Notes under the pieces: generated by a model
What the model saw: the letters and a program-made list of their open reading frames with translations, nothing else
What the model was told of the DNA's origin: nothing
Database searches by the model: none
Translations under genes and position numbers: made by a program
NCBI RefSeq assembly: GCF_020667845.1
Contig: NZ_JAFMPQ010000001.1
Span: 1-64,000, forward strand
DNA from: Cognatishimia sp. F0-27
GTDB taxonomy: Bacteria; Pseudomonadota; Alphaproteobacteria; Rhodobacterales; Rhodobacteraceae
Length of the DNA: 64,000 nucleotides
Reading direction: 5' to 3'
In this document: piece after piece, positions 1 through 8,430 of the stretch
How the letters are laid out: every line of letters begins with the position of its first letter
Numbering within the stretch: the stretch's first letter is position 1

Positions 1-48
1 CGCTGCCCCCGCACCCCCGGGATATTTGACGCCCAAAGAAGCGGGCGG
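1..48 (+). repeat. Intergenic repeat, copy 1 (cut by window edge)
   Basis: This stretch carries CGCTGCCCCC followed by the core GATATTTGACGCCCAAAG and AAGCGGGC. The same core recurs exactly at 12671-12723, and diverged relatives lie at 41854-41902 and, inverted, at 28029-28098. The left end is lost at the window boundary, so the GGGGGCGC half of the hairpin is not visible here. It lies downstream of the last GNAT gene, which is read leftwards. Function is unknown. Confidence 0.7.
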
Positions 49-137
49 CATCGCGCGGTGACCGGCGGGGGCGCGCGACGCCGGGGCGGGCGCGCGTGAA
101 GACCGGCTGCCGGGTGGCGGATGCGTGAGAATGGCGG

Positions 138-743
138 TCAGTCAATGGCGAACCCTTTCGGTTTGAACAAGGGATCCTGGTAATGGGCAATTTCCATCGC
201 GATGCCATGGGCGAGTTGCGAGCCGCGCAAGGCATCGGGCGACGGGTGGCGATACACGGCATCATTGCCGTCGATGGACGGGGCGGCGGGATCCTTTGTT
301 GCGCCAAGCCGTTCGGCGAGGCGAATGCTGTCGAGGTTCTTGGGGTCGATATAGCTGACGGCGCCCTCCCAGCCGTGCGTTTCGTAATAGTAGCGGCGCA
401 CGGCATCGGTGGCCTCGAGCGCATAGCCCTTGCCGCCGCATTCCGGCCAGATGATCCAGGCGATCTCGCGCTCCGGCCATTTGGCCGGAAACCACCCGCC
501 CGCCATACCGACGGTTTCGTCGGTCTCGCGCAGGTGGATCATCCACATGCCGAAGCCACGGATTTCCCAATGGCCGATTTCGGCGGCGTAGAGCATCCAT
601 GCCTCGTAGGCATTCAGTGGCCCGCCCATGAACCGTGACCGGTAGGAAGCAAAGGTGGCCTTGAAGTCCGGGTAGTCCTGCGGTTCGGGGCCGCGCAGTT
701 GTAGCCGCCTTGTGTCGAGGACGGGAATATCGCGATGGCCCAT
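138..743 (-). CDS. GNAT family N-acetyltransferase (fifth of cluster)
   Basis: This 201-residue protein is a GNAT acetyltransferase of the RimJ/RimL-like type, which transfers the acetyl group of acetyl-CoA to an amine. The N-terminus has the family pattern LDTRRLQLRGPEPQDYPDF. The acetyl-CoA loop is GGKGYALEA near residues 103-111, and the late motif DSIRLAERLGA follows. Its closest relatives appear to be the four GNAT genes to its right, from which it is separated by 118 bases with no overlap. The C-terminus (after about residue 175) is longer than in its neighbours. The substrate cannot be told from the sequence; small molecules, antibiotics or protein N-termini are all possible. Confidence 0.85.
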   Translation of the reverse strand: MGHRDIPVLDTRRLQLRGPEPQDYPDFKATFASYRSRFMGGPLNAYEAWMLYAAEIGHWEIRGFGMWMIHLRETDETVGMAGGWFPAKWPEREIAWIIWPECGGKGYALEATDAVRRYYYETHGWEGAVSYIDPKNLDSIRLAERLGATKDPAAPSIDGNDAVYRHPSPDALRGSQLAHGIAMEIAHYQDPLFKPKGFAID

Positions 744-861
744 CAGCGCGGCTCCACGGGATCGGATCGGAGCGCGACGGAGGCCGGAAGGCAGCGGCGG
801 GCCGACAGCGGCAGGCGCATCGCAAGGCGGGGCGCGCGTAAGGCTGGAGGGGCAAACGGTG

Positions 862-1443
862 TCACGACAGGCGCTCCTTTCCGGCAGGACAGTTCACGGC
901 ATCATCACCGCCCGTCGGCGTGGCAGAGGACGGGCCGGCGCCATGGGGATGGCGGTAAACGATCAGAAGCGTGTCGCGCAACACCGCGCGGCGTTCCTCG
1001 ACGGCCCCCATGCGCGCGGCGAGGCGGCGCGAGCGCAGGTTGGTTTCGGCGACAAAGCTCGGCAGGGCGGTCAGCCCCAGTTGGGTGGCGCAGGCGGCGC
1101 GCGCCGCTGAGGCTGCCTCGAAGGCGAGCCCGGTGCCTTCGTAGGCGGCCATCACCCCCCAGCCAAGCTCCGGCTCGGGCCAGTCATGCGGGTGGAAAAT
1201 GCCGGCAAACCCGACAACATCACCGCTCTCCCGCAGGAACGCATACCACAGCCCGTAGCCCCGCAGCTGCCACTGACCGGCGGTGGCCATGAGCACGCGC
1301 CAGCAGTTGGTCTCGTCCAGGGGGCCGCCGTTCCACTTGCTGCGTGGATCGGCATAATAGGCGCATAGATGGGCGTGGTCCTCAAGCTTCGGGCCGCGCA
1401 GCGTGAGGCGCTCTGTCTGCAGGATCGGGATCTCGACGCTCAT
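862..1443 (-). CDS. GNAT family N-acetyltransferase (fourth of cluster)
   Basis: This 193-residue GNAT acetyltransferase opens with PILQTERLTLRGPKLEDH. It has the acetyl-CoA-binding stretch YEGTGLAFEAA, although the usual GKG is GTG here. The later conserved region reads TNLRSRRLAARMGA. Its ATG overlaps the stop of the next gene upstream by four bases (ATGA), so translation is probably coupled. The C-terminal 25 residues are rich in Gly, Pro and Ser and probably lie outside the fold. The substrate is unknown. Confidence 0.85.
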   Translation of the reverse strand: MSVEIPILQTERLTLRGPKLEDHAHLCAYYADPRSKWNGGPLDETNCWRVLMATAGQWQLRGYGLWYAFLRESGDVVGFAGIFHPHDWPEPELGWGVMAAYEGTGLAFEAASAARAACATQLGLTALPSFVAETNLRSRRLAARMGAVEERRAVLRDTLLIVYRHPHGAGPSSATPTGGDDAVNCPAGKERLS

Positions 1444-2015
1444 GGGGTGCCCCCCGCCGCCGCCGCCATGCCGCCGGTCTCGGGGGCGGCGATGCCACCG
1501 TCCGGACCCGGATGCCGCCAGAGCTCGTCGAGCCCCATTTCCACGTTTTCATAGGTGCGTTCGTAAACCGCCCCAAGCCGGGTGGCGAGCGCCTTCGAGG
1601 CCGCGTTGTCGGGCAGGATGTTGGAGGTCAGCGTTGTCAGCCCCAGCGCGCCATAGGCCCAGTCCCGTGCCGCGACCGCCGCCTCGAAGGCATAGCCCTT
1701 GCCGTCAAAGCCGCGAAACAGCGCCCAGCCCAGCTCGCGTTCGGGCCAGCCTTCGGGGAACCAGATGCCGGTGATGCCGATCGGCGTGCCGGTCTCTTTT
1801 GCCTCGATGGTGAAATAGCCATGCCCGTGGATATGCCAGTGGCCCACATTGGTGGAGAACCAGCGCCAGGCTTCGCCGCGCGTATCATAGGCGCCGAACC
1901 CGTCCGCATAGGGCCGATCCATCAGGAACGCGATCATCGGTTCGATATCGCGCGTTTCGGGGCCGCGCAGGACCAGGCGCGCGGTCTCGATCCGGGGAGC
2001 GGATGTGAGGCTCAT
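1440..2015 (-). CDS. GNAT family N-acetyltransferase (third of cluster)
   Basis: This 191-residue GNAT protein begins PRIETARLVLRGPETRDIEP and has the acetyl-CoA loop FDGKGYAFEAA. The downstream conserved segment is DNAASKALATRLGAVYER. Both ends overlap the neighbouring GNAT genes by four bases, which points to one polycistronic message. A low-complexity Gly/Ala tail follows the fold. The sequence is clearly different from the adjacent copies, so this is an old paralogue family and not a recent duplication. The substrate is unknown. Confidence 0.85.
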   Translation of the reverse strand: MSLTSAPRIETARLVLRGPETRDIEPMIAFLMDRPYADGFGAYDTRGEAWRWFSTNVGHWHIHGHGYFTIEAKETGTPIGITGIWFPEGWPERELGWALFRGFDGKGYAFEAAVAARDWAYGALGLTTLTSNILPDNAASKALATRLGAVYERTYENVEMGLDELWRHPGPDGGIAAPETGGMAAAAGGTP

Positions 2016-2545
2016 GCCGCGCCCTCCGCCCTATGACGATAGACCAGGGTTTCGCCCTCTGTGCGCCGCAGAGGGCGCGGCGCGGCGGGGTCGAGGCGGC
2101 TGCCGAGCCGGTCGGCCACGGCGATGGAGGCCGCGTTTTGCGCGTCGATGTAATGCACGATTTGCGTCCAGCCCAGCGCGGTGCGGGCAAACCCGATTGC
2201 CGCACGGGCGGCCTCGGTGGCGTAGCCCTTGCCTTCCGCGCCATCAAACAGCACCCAGCCGATTTCCGTTTCCGGGCGACCGGGTGGAAAATACGGCCCG
2301 ACAAGGCCCACCGCGCTGTCCGGCGCGCCCTTGAGGGTCACGGCAAAGAGGCCATAGCCGCGCAAGCTCCAATGGCCGAGCAGGGCGAGAAAGCGCGTGA
2401 CCGCCTCCGGCGCGCTACAGGTGCCCCCGGCAAGCGCCGCGCGCTCGGTCTGGTAGAAGGCAGTCACCGCGTCGAGATCGCGCGCATCGGGCGCACGCAG
2501 GCACAGACGATCCGTGACGAGCTCGGGGCGCGCAGCGCGGGTCAT
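2012..2545 (-). CDS. GNAT family N-acetyltransferase (second of cluster)
   Basis: This is a 177-residue GNAT acetyltransferase. It starts with PELVTDRLCLRAPDARDLDA, has the cofactor loop AEGKGYATEAARAA and the later segment NAASIAVADRLGS. It overlaps the GNAT genes on each side by four bases. No signal peptide or membrane segment is visible, so it should be cytoplasmic. Residues around position 40 (RAALAGGTCSAPEA) differ from the MGGP or NGGP found at this place in three sister proteins, which may reflect a different acceptor. Confidence 0.85.
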   Translation of the reverse strand: MTRAARPELVTDRLCLRAPDARDLDAVTAFYQTERAALAGGTCSAPEAVTRFLALLGHWSLRGYGLFAVTLKGAPDSAVGLVGPYFPPGRPETEIGWVLFDGAEGKGYATEAARAAIGFARTALGWTQIVHYIDAQNAASIAVADRLGSRLDPAAPRPLRRTEGETLVYRHRAEGAA

Positions 2546-3075
2546 GCGTAGGCCTCCGGGCTGCCATCCGCGTCGGGGCTGTGGCGGTAGACGCGGGTTT
2601 CTGCCGAGGTTTCTCCCGCGGGCAAGGGCGCGCAGGGATCATGGACGGCTCCCAACCGGGTCGCCAACGCGATGGAGCGGGCATTGTCGGGGTGGATGTA
2701 GCTCACCAGCGTCTCGAAACCCTCCGCCCAGGCCCATGTGAGCGCAGCGGCGGCGGCCTCTGCGGCGAAGCCCTGTCCTTCGCCGGTGGCCAGAACGGTC
2801 CAGCCAATCTCGGTTTCGGGGAAATGGGGCGGTTTCAGCAGGCCGACCTGGCCGATGAAGGTGCCGCCGCGGGTTTCAACACCCCAGGCGCCGTGGCCCA
2901 TCAGATCCCACATCGCCACCTCCGATGCGATCCAGCGCCACGCCTCCTTGCGCGGCACGGGGCCGCCCATGTAGCGGGCGCGGTCGCTCTCGAAGAGATC
3001 GCACAGCGCATCGAGATCGGCCATCACGTGGCCGCGCAAGCGCAGGCGGTTGGTTTCAAGGATCGGGGCGGGCAT
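2542..3075 (-). CDS. GNAT family N-acetyltransferase (first of cluster)
   Basis: This 177-residue GNAT acetyltransferase starts PAPILETNRLRLRGHVMADL. It has the acetyl-CoA loop GEGQGFAAEAAAAAL and the later motif DNARSIALATRLGAVHDP. It is the GNAT gene nearest to ffh, about 150 bases downstream of the ffh stop on the same strand, and probably shares its transcript. The next GNAT gene starts inside its last four bases. The substrate is not predictable. Confidence 0.85.
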   Translation of the reverse strand: MPAPILETNRLRLRGHVMADLDALCDLFESDRARYMGGPVPRKEAWRWIASEVAMWDLMGHGAWGVETRGGTFIGQVGLLKPPHFPETEIGWTVLATGEGQGFAAEAAAAALTWAWAEGFETLVSYIHPDNARSIALATRLGAVHDPCAPLPAGETSAETRVYRHSPDADGSPEAYA

Positions 3076-3111
3076 CGGTCTGTGGCGGATCTGCTGCGTT
3101 GTTTCGAGGGG

Positions 3112-3228
3112 TCAGGCGGTGTGGTCGGCGGGGATGCGGTGGGCGACGGCCTGTCCTATGCGGACCGAGGCGCGCACCACCGAGGTCGGAGTGGCGCAGG
3201 CGCGGCGCCTGTTGGCGGTGGGCGTCAT
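3112..3228 (-). CDS. Possible 38-residue ORF coupled to the ffh stop
   Basis: A short open frame begins at an ATG that shares two bases with the ffh stop codon (TGATG), the arrangement typical of translational re-initiation. It encodes 38 residues starting MTPTANRRRACATPTSVV, rich in Arg, Ala and Thr. No family is recognised. The overlap may be accidental, and the composition is close to that of random GC-rich sequence. It otherwise fills the gap between ffh and the GNAT cluster. Confidence 0.22.
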   Translation of the reverse strand: MTPTANRRRACATPTSVVRASVRIGQAVAHRIPADHTA

Positions 3229-4739
3229 CATTTCTTCTTGCCGAAGCCGGACAGGCCCGGCGGCAAAGCGGCCCCGCCGCCCATCCCCGGAAGACCGGGC
3301 ATGCCGCCCTTGCCGGCCATCTGTTTGGCAGCCGCTTCGAGCGCCTTGGGGTCCATGCCCTGCGCCATCTCGGGCGGCAGACCGCCCTTGCCGCCGAACA
3401 TGCCGCGCATGGCCTGTTTCAGCATGCCGCCTTTGCCCATCTTGCCCATCTTCTTCATCATGTCGGACATCTGCCGCTGCATCTTCAGCAGCTTGTTGAG
3501 GTCGCTGACCTCCATGCCGGCGCCCTTGGCGATGCGCTTCTTGCGGCTGGCCTGCAGGATCTGGGGGTTGGCGCGCTCCATTTTGGTCATGGACTGGATC
3601 AGGGCGACCTGCTGCTTGAGGATCTTGTCGTCGATCCCGGCATCGCCCATCTGCTTGGCCATCTTGCCGGCACCGGGCATCATCGCCATCATGCCTTCCA
3701 TGCCGCCCATCTTCATCATCTGTTCGAGCTGCATCTTGAGGTCGTTCATATTGAACTGACCCTTCGAGAAGCGCTTCATCATGCGTTCGGCCTGTTCGGC
3801 CTCCAGCGTCTGCTGCGCTTTCTCGACAAGGGAGACAATGTCCCCCATGCCAAGGATGCGGCCCGCGATGCGGTCGGGTTCGAAGGTTTCGAGCGCGTCC
3901 ATCTTCTCGCCGAGACCGACGAATTTGATCGGCTTGCCGGTGACGGCGCGCATCGAGAGCGCCGCCCCGCCGCGCCCGTCGCCGTCCATCCGGGTGAGCA
4001 CCACCCCGGAGATGCCGATGCGGGTGTCGAAGTTCTCCGCCGTGTGGACCGCGTCCTGACCGGTGAGACCGTCGACCACGAGGATCGTCTCGCGCGGGTT
4101 GGCGACATCGCGCACGGCCTCGACCTGCGCCATGAGCTCTTCGTCGATGGACAAACGGCCGGCGGTGTCGAGCATGTAGACGTCGTAGCCGCCAAGGCCC
4201 GCCTGCGTCTTGGCGCGTTTTGCGATGGCGACGGGGTCTTCGCCCTTGACGATGGGCAGGGTGTCGACGCCGATCTGGGTGCCGAGGATCGCCAGCTGTT
4301 CCATGGCGGCGGGGCGGTTGACGTCGAGCGAGGCCATCAGGACCTTCTTGCCGTCACGCTCCTTGAGGCGCTTGGCAAGCTTGGCCGTGGTGGTCGTCTT
4401 GCCGCCGCCCTGAAGGCCGACCATGAGGATCGGCGCGGGCGGGTTGTTGATCTTGAGCGCGCCCGGCTCCCCCTCCCCGCGCAACACGGCAATCAGCTCG
4501 TCATGCACGATCTTGACGACCTGCTGGCCGGGCGTCACGGATTTGGTGACCGAGGCACCGGTGGCCTTCTTCTCGACCGCCTTGATGAATTGCCGCGCCA
4601 CGGGCAGCGAGACGTCCGCCTCCAGAAGGGCGACGCGCACTTCGCGTAGCGCCGTCTTGACGTCATCCTCGGAGAGCGCGCCTTGCTTGGTCAGCCGGTC
4701 AAAGACGCCACCGAGGCGTTCAGAGAGATTTTCGAACAT
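3228..4739 (-). CDS. ffh: Signal recognition particle protein Ffh (SRP54)
   Basis: Ffh is the GTPase of the signal recognition particle. It binds 4.5S RNA and signal sequences of nascent membrane proteins and hands ribosomes to FtsY. The 503-residue protein shows the N-domain helices (about 1-85), the G domain with P-loop GLQGGGKT at 108-115, the DTAGRLSIDEELM motif and GDGRGGAAL. A methionine-rich M domain fills the last third, with runs such as QRQMSDMMKKMGKMGKGGM. The Gly/Met-rich tail is longer than in E. coli Ffh. The GNAT genes follow downstream. No 4.5S RNA gene was found in the window. Confidence 0.98.
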   Translation of the reverse strand: MFENLSERLGGVFDRLTKQGALSEDDVKTALREVRVALLEADVSLPVARQFIKAVEKKATGASVTKSVTPGQQVVKIVHDELIAVLRGEGEPGALKINNPPAPILMVGLQGGGKTTTTAKLAKRLKERDGKKVLMASLDVNRPAAMEQLAILGTQIGVDTLPIVKGEDPVAIAKRAKTQAGLGGYDVYMLDTAGRLSIDEELMAQVEAVRDVANPRETILVVDGLTGQDAVHTAENFDTRIGISGVVLTRMDGDGRGGAALSMRAVTGKPIKFVGLGEKMDALETFEPDRIAGRILGMGDIVSLVEKAQQTLEAEQAERMMKRFSKGQFNMNDLKMQLEQMMKMGGMEGMMAMMPGAGKMAKQMGDAGIDDKILKQQVALIQSMTKMERANPQILQASRKKRIAKGAGMEVSDLNKLLKMQRQMSDMMKKMGKMGKGGMLKQAMRGMFGGKGGLPPEMAQGMDPKALEAAAKQMAGKGGMPGLPGMGGGAALPPGLSGFGKKK

Positions 4740-5745
4740 GAGGGCGGACCCTCCTTTTCATCCTGATCCTGTCGCCCTCAAGGTAAGGGCGCGAGGCGCG
4801 CGACACAAACGTTACGGGCGCGACCGGGCATGCCCCGCGCCCGCCACCGGGGCGCACAAAGCAAAACTGCCCCCGTGGGCGCAACGCGCTGACGGAGGGC
4901 GATCCCGGGCACAGCCCAAGGGACCGGAAGCTTGGACTTCCGGGGTTTGAGGAGCCTTTAATGGGACGGCGGCGGGTGAGTCAAGGGGAGGCAGACCTGC
5001 GCGAGGGGCGTCCCGGTCCTGTCAGTCGCGGCCTTCACAGAGGCAAAGCCGATCTGTCGGACCGCGCCGATGCTTCGCGGGGCCGATGCTGCGCGGGACT
5101 GCCGGTCTTAGCGATACAGCGCCGTGTCGCGGAGCGCGACGCAACCATGAACGCCTTCACCTCCGGCCGCAGCCACCTCCGGCCGCTGTCAGGCTTCCGG
5201 CGATAGGAGGGTGTTTTGCGCCACCGTCAGCTCTTGCGGCGGCTCGAAACAGTGGAGGATCTGCCCGGCCTTCTCGTGGTCTTTGACCATCTTCACGGTC
5301 ATGATGCCCTCGCCCTGCCCCAAGAGGATTGCGGCGTCGAGCACGCTCACCTCGGCAAAGGAGCATGAGGACGCGTCGACGGGTCCATGCTTGACGTGAC
5401 GATCATGGATCGGGCCCGACGCGTGGCGGTTGCTGAAGCCCCTTGTGCAGCGCTCGAAGCGCGTGACGTCGAGCGCATGTTCAACTGCGCCTGTCCTGCG
5501 AGCAACCGTCGTTTGCGCCATGTCGCACGCGACGCGGCTTTGTTCAGGAGACGTTGTCCCGCAATCCTGATGCTTGCGCCAGAGCGTTCGACATGCAGCG
5601 CGTGGTGCACGTGGATGCCTGTCGGTTCTGACCGGCGGGCTTTCAATCCGACCAGCACATGCGAAACGCGGCGCCTCTCGTGGCGCCGCGTTTCTTTGTT
5701 TGACGGCGTCTCATGCCGGGGAGGATCGGCCCGAGACTGGCCACA
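4740..5745. other. About 1 kb without a confident gene
   Basis: Between ffh and the azoreductase gene no frame gives a recognisable protein. The best candidate is a leftward frame, 5189-5521, encoding up to 110 residues ending EKAGQILHCFEPPQELTVAQNTLLSPEA. A rightward frame ending at about 5620 reads FDMQRVVHVDACRF but has no usable start. Both could be remnants of decayed genes or chance frames. A strong hairpin resembling a rightward terminator sits at 5663-5703, so something upstream of it may be transcribed rightwards, possibly a small RNA. Confidence 0.4.
5663..5703 (+). terminator. Strong intrinsic terminator-like hairpin with no obvious upstream gene
   Basis: A 13-bp perfect inverted repeat (GAAACGCGGCGCC, loop TCTCGT, GGCGCCGCGTTTC) is followed by the T-rich tail TTTGTTTG. 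The T tract is on the right side only, so it would stop rightward transcripts. No convincing rightward gene ends here. Confidence 0.65.
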
Positions 5746-6327
5746 TCAGGCGGCAAGGGCGTCGAGATCGGCTTCGGCGCGCGCCTTCGAGGCATCCGCG
5801 TCGAGCATCTGCAGGTCAGAGCGCACCACGGTGACCTCGGTGATCCCGACAAAGCCCAAAACGTGCCGCAGATAGGGCGTTGCGAAATCGATGGCGCTGT
5901 CCACCTCGGTGCCGCCGGACGCCACAACGACCACCGCACGCTTGCCCGCAAGCAAGCCTTTCGGCCCTTCCGCCGTGTATTGAAACGTCACCCCGGCGCG
6001 CGCGATCTGGTCGATCCACGCCTTGAGCGCCGCGGGCACGCCGAAATTGTAGATCGGGGTGGCAATCAGCACCGTATCGGCCGCCTTCAGCTCGTCGATC
6101 AACGTGTCGGAGAGAGCCATCAGCGCCTGCTGCTCGGGGCTGCGGGCCTCCGGCGCGGTGGTGTTGGCGGCGATCCAGGCCGCGTCGATCTGGGGGATGC
6201 CCCCGCTCAGGTCGCGGGTGATGACCGTATCGGGCGCGAGGCGCGCGACGGTTCGGTCAGCCAGCGCGCGGCTGGTGGAGCCTTCGAGACGGGCGGATGC
6301 GTCGATCCGGAGAACGGTCTGTGTCAT
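5746..6327 (-). CDS. azoR: FMN-dependent NADH-azoreductase (AzoR/AcpD family)
   Basis: Flavodoxin-fold oxidoreductases of this family reduce quinones and azo compounds with NAD(P)H. The 193-residue protein begins MTQTVLRIDASAR, followed by the early STSRALAD segment that contacts FMN phosphate. The central family signature is PIYNFGVPAALKAWIDQI, and KRAVVVVASGG follows. The start at 6327 is chosen because AAGGATC lies about six bases upstream on the minus strand and homology begins there; the open frame extends further back without coding character. It is divergent from the LysR gene, which probably regulates it. Confidence 0.93.
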   Translation of the reverse strand: MTQTVLRIDASARLEGSTSRALADRTVARLAPDTVITRDLSGGIPQIDAAWIAANTTAPEARSPEQQALMALSDTLIDELKAADTVLIATPIYNFGVPAALKAWIDQIARAGVTFQYTAEGPKGLLAGKRAVVVVASGGTEVDSAIDFATPYLRHVLGFVGITEVTVVRSDLQMLDADASKARAEADLDALAA

Positions 6328-6463
6328 GGTCGTGATCCTTGTTGCGCCGGAAGCTTCCGGTCGATTGCAGCGATGGTCAGGAAATAACCCTTGCGTTTTT
6401 GAACGCAATTGCCGCAAATGCGCATGACATGTGATAATTTGCACAGAAGACGGACTGCTGCCC

Positions 6464-7345
6464 ATGAAGAACTGGGATGAAATCCGCACCGCGTTCCAGG
6501 TCGCCCGCCAAGGGACGGTCAGCGGTGCCGCAGAGGCGCTCGGCGTTCACCACGCCACCGTGATCCGCCATATCGACGCGCTTGAAACACAACTTGGCGT
6601 CAAGCTCTTTCAGCGACATGCCCGCGGCTACACCCCGACCGAAGCGGGGCAGGACCTGTTGCGCGTGGCGCAGACCACCGACGAGCAATTCCAGCAGCTC
6701 GAAGGCCGCATCCGCGGTCGGGGCTCGGACGTCTCGGGTGAGCTGATGGTCACGTCGCTTGTGGCTTTTGCGCCGCTCATGGTGGGCGCGCTGACGTCTT
6801 TTCAGGAGGCCCACCCGGAGGTGATCGTGCGGTATCTCACCGGCGACAGGGTGTTCCGGCTCGAATATGGCGAAGCGCATGTGGCGCTGCGCGCGGGCGC
6901 CCAGCCGAATGAGCCGGACAATGTGGTGCAGCCGTTCACCCATCAAGCCATCGGGCTCTACGCCAGCGCGTCCTATATCGCGGCCATGGGCATGCCCGAA
7001 ACCGACGAGGATTTCGCAAACCATCGCTTTGTCGGCCACGACATCGCCGAGAACCGCGCGCCCTTCCTGCAATGGCTCGCCCGCGCGGTGCCGCGGGAAA
7101 ACGTTGTGTTCCGCTCCACCGACAGCCGTGTGATGGAGCGCGCGATCCTTGCCGGCGCGGGCATCGGGTTTTTCGGGGTGCGCGAAGCGGAGCAACAGCC
7201 CGACCTCGTGCAGATCCGCCCGCCGCGCGAGGACTGGACGGCACCGCTGTGGCTCGTCACCCATGTGGACCTGCACCGCACCGCCAAGGTGCAGGCCTTT
7301 CTCAAGCACCTCAAGGAGTATACCGGCGAAAGCTCCGCGCGATGA
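6464..7345 (+). CDS. LysR-family transcriptional regulator
   Basis: This 293-residue protein has the LysR N-terminal winged helix-turn-helix, with VSGAAEALGVHHATVIRHID as the helix pair and LFQRHARGYTPTEAG as the wing. An effector-binding domain follows. The start MKNWDEIRTAF matches the usual family start; an earlier in-frame codon at 6431 lacks family similarity. It is divergently transcribed from azoR with a 136-base gap, the usual LysR arrangement, so autoregulation and control of azoR by a redox-active or aromatic compound is a reasonable inference. The ligand is unknown. Confidence 0.92.
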   Translation: MKNWDEIRTAFQVARQGTVSGAAEALGVHHATVIRHIDALETQLGVKLFQRHARGYTPTEAGQDLLRVAQTTDEQFQQLEGRIRGRGSDVSGELMVTSLVAFAPLMVGALTSFQEAHPEVIVRYLTGDRVFRLEYGEAHVALRAGAQPNEPDNVVQPFTHQAIGLYASASYIAAMGMPETDEDFANHRFVGHDIAENRAPFLQWLARAVPRENVVFRSTDSRVMERAILAGAGIGFFGVREAEQQPDLVQIRPPREDWTAPLWLVTHVDLHRTAKVQAFLKHLKEYTGESSAR

Positions 7346-7453
7346 GCCGCGTGCATCCCTGCTGGCCGCCGGTTTCGCGCCGCCCCGGGCATCCATCCGG
7401 CGGACCACGCATGGTGATCCGACGCCACCCCGCATTGGGGCACGGGGCAGGAC

Positions 7454-8359
7454 GTGGCTGAGGCCGCCGCGACACAGAGGATCAGCGAGGCCGGGCGCGG
7501 TCATCTCGCGATGCTGTGCTTCTCGGCGCTGGTGGCCGGGTCGTTTGCGCTTGGCGGGATGGCGGCTCCCTTTGTCGATCCGGCGGCGCTCACCGCCCTG
7601 CGCTTTGCGCTGAGCGCGGCGATGCTCTGGGCGGTGGCGCTGGCCATGGGACAGGTGGACGCCCGGGTGCTTGCGGCGCCGTGGCGCTACGCGGTGCTGG
7701 CGGGGCTTTACGCGCTTTACTTCGTGTTGATGTTCGAGGGCCTCAAGACCGCCGATCCGGTCAGCATGGCAGCGGTGTTCACCCTCAACCCGGCGCTGAC
7801 CGCCTGTTTCGGGTGGCTTGTCCTGCGTCAGGTCACAAGCCCGTGGATGGCCGGGGCGATCGCGGTCGGCGCGACAGGGGCGATCTGGGTGATTTTCGAA
7901 GCCGATCTCGCGGCCCTGCGCGCCTTCGAGATCGGGCGCGGCGAGTTTGTCTATTTCTGGGGCTGCGTCGGGCACGCGCTGTATATCCCGCTGATTGCCA
8001 AGCTGAGCCGGGGCGAACCGGCGCTTGCCTTCAGCGCGGCGGTGCTGACGGCGGGCGCGCTGATCCTGTTTGTCTGGGCCTGGGAGGCGATCCGCAGCAC
8101 GGACTGGATGGCGATGCCGGGGATCGTCTGGATCACGCTGATCTATGTCGCGGTGGCCGCGACGGGCCTGACCTTCCTGATCCTGCGCTACGCGGCGCTC
8201 CGCATCCCTTCGGCGAAGGTCATGGCCTATACCTATCTCACCCCGACATGGGTGATCGGGTGGCAGGCGGCGCTTGGACATGGCGTGCCGCCGGCGCTGG
8301 TGCTGCCGGGCATCGCGCTGACCTGCGTGGCCTTGCTGATGCTGTTGCGCAATCGCTGA
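7454..8359 (+). CDS. EamA-family (DMT superfamily) transporter
   Basis: This integral membrane protein of 301 residues has about ten hydrophobic segments in two EamA repeats, the drug/metabolite transporter architecture. Diagnostic stretches include ALRFALSAAMLWAVALAMG in the first half and YTYLTPTWVIGWQAALG in the second. The GTG at 7454 gives a hydrophilic N-terminus of about 18 residues; the ATG at 7511, immediately before the first membrane helix, is an alternative. The transported compound cannot be predicted. It lies downstream of the LysR gene with a gap of about 110 bases. Confidence 0.9.
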   Translation: MAEAAATQRISEAGRGHLAMLCFSALVAGSFALGGMAAPFVDPAALTALRFALSAAMLWAVALAMGQVDARVLAAPWRYAVLAGLYALYFVLMFEGLKTADPVSMAAVFTLNPALTACFGWLVLRQVTSPWMAGAIAVGATGAIWVIFEADLAALRAFEIGRGEFVYFWGCVGHALYIPLIAKLSRGEPALAFSAAVLTAGALILFVWAWEAIRSTDWMAMPGIVWITLIYVAVAATGLTFLILRYAALRIPSAKVMAYTYLTPTWVIGWQAALGHGVPPALVLPGIALTCVALLMLLRNR

Positions 8360-8430
8360 AGCAGATCGGCGCGGTACAGGCTGTTCGCGCGGCCTCCTGC
8401 GCCATCCTCCAAGACGTCTTCAGACACCGA

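Noticed and set aside
2925-4649. 574-residue frame antisense to ffh
   Set aside because: It is His/Leu-rich shadow sequence of a clearly conserved gene on the other strand.
6377-8281. 634-residue frame antisense to the LysR and EamA genes
   Set aside because: It crosses two well-supported genes and is Arg/His/Gly-rich without family features.
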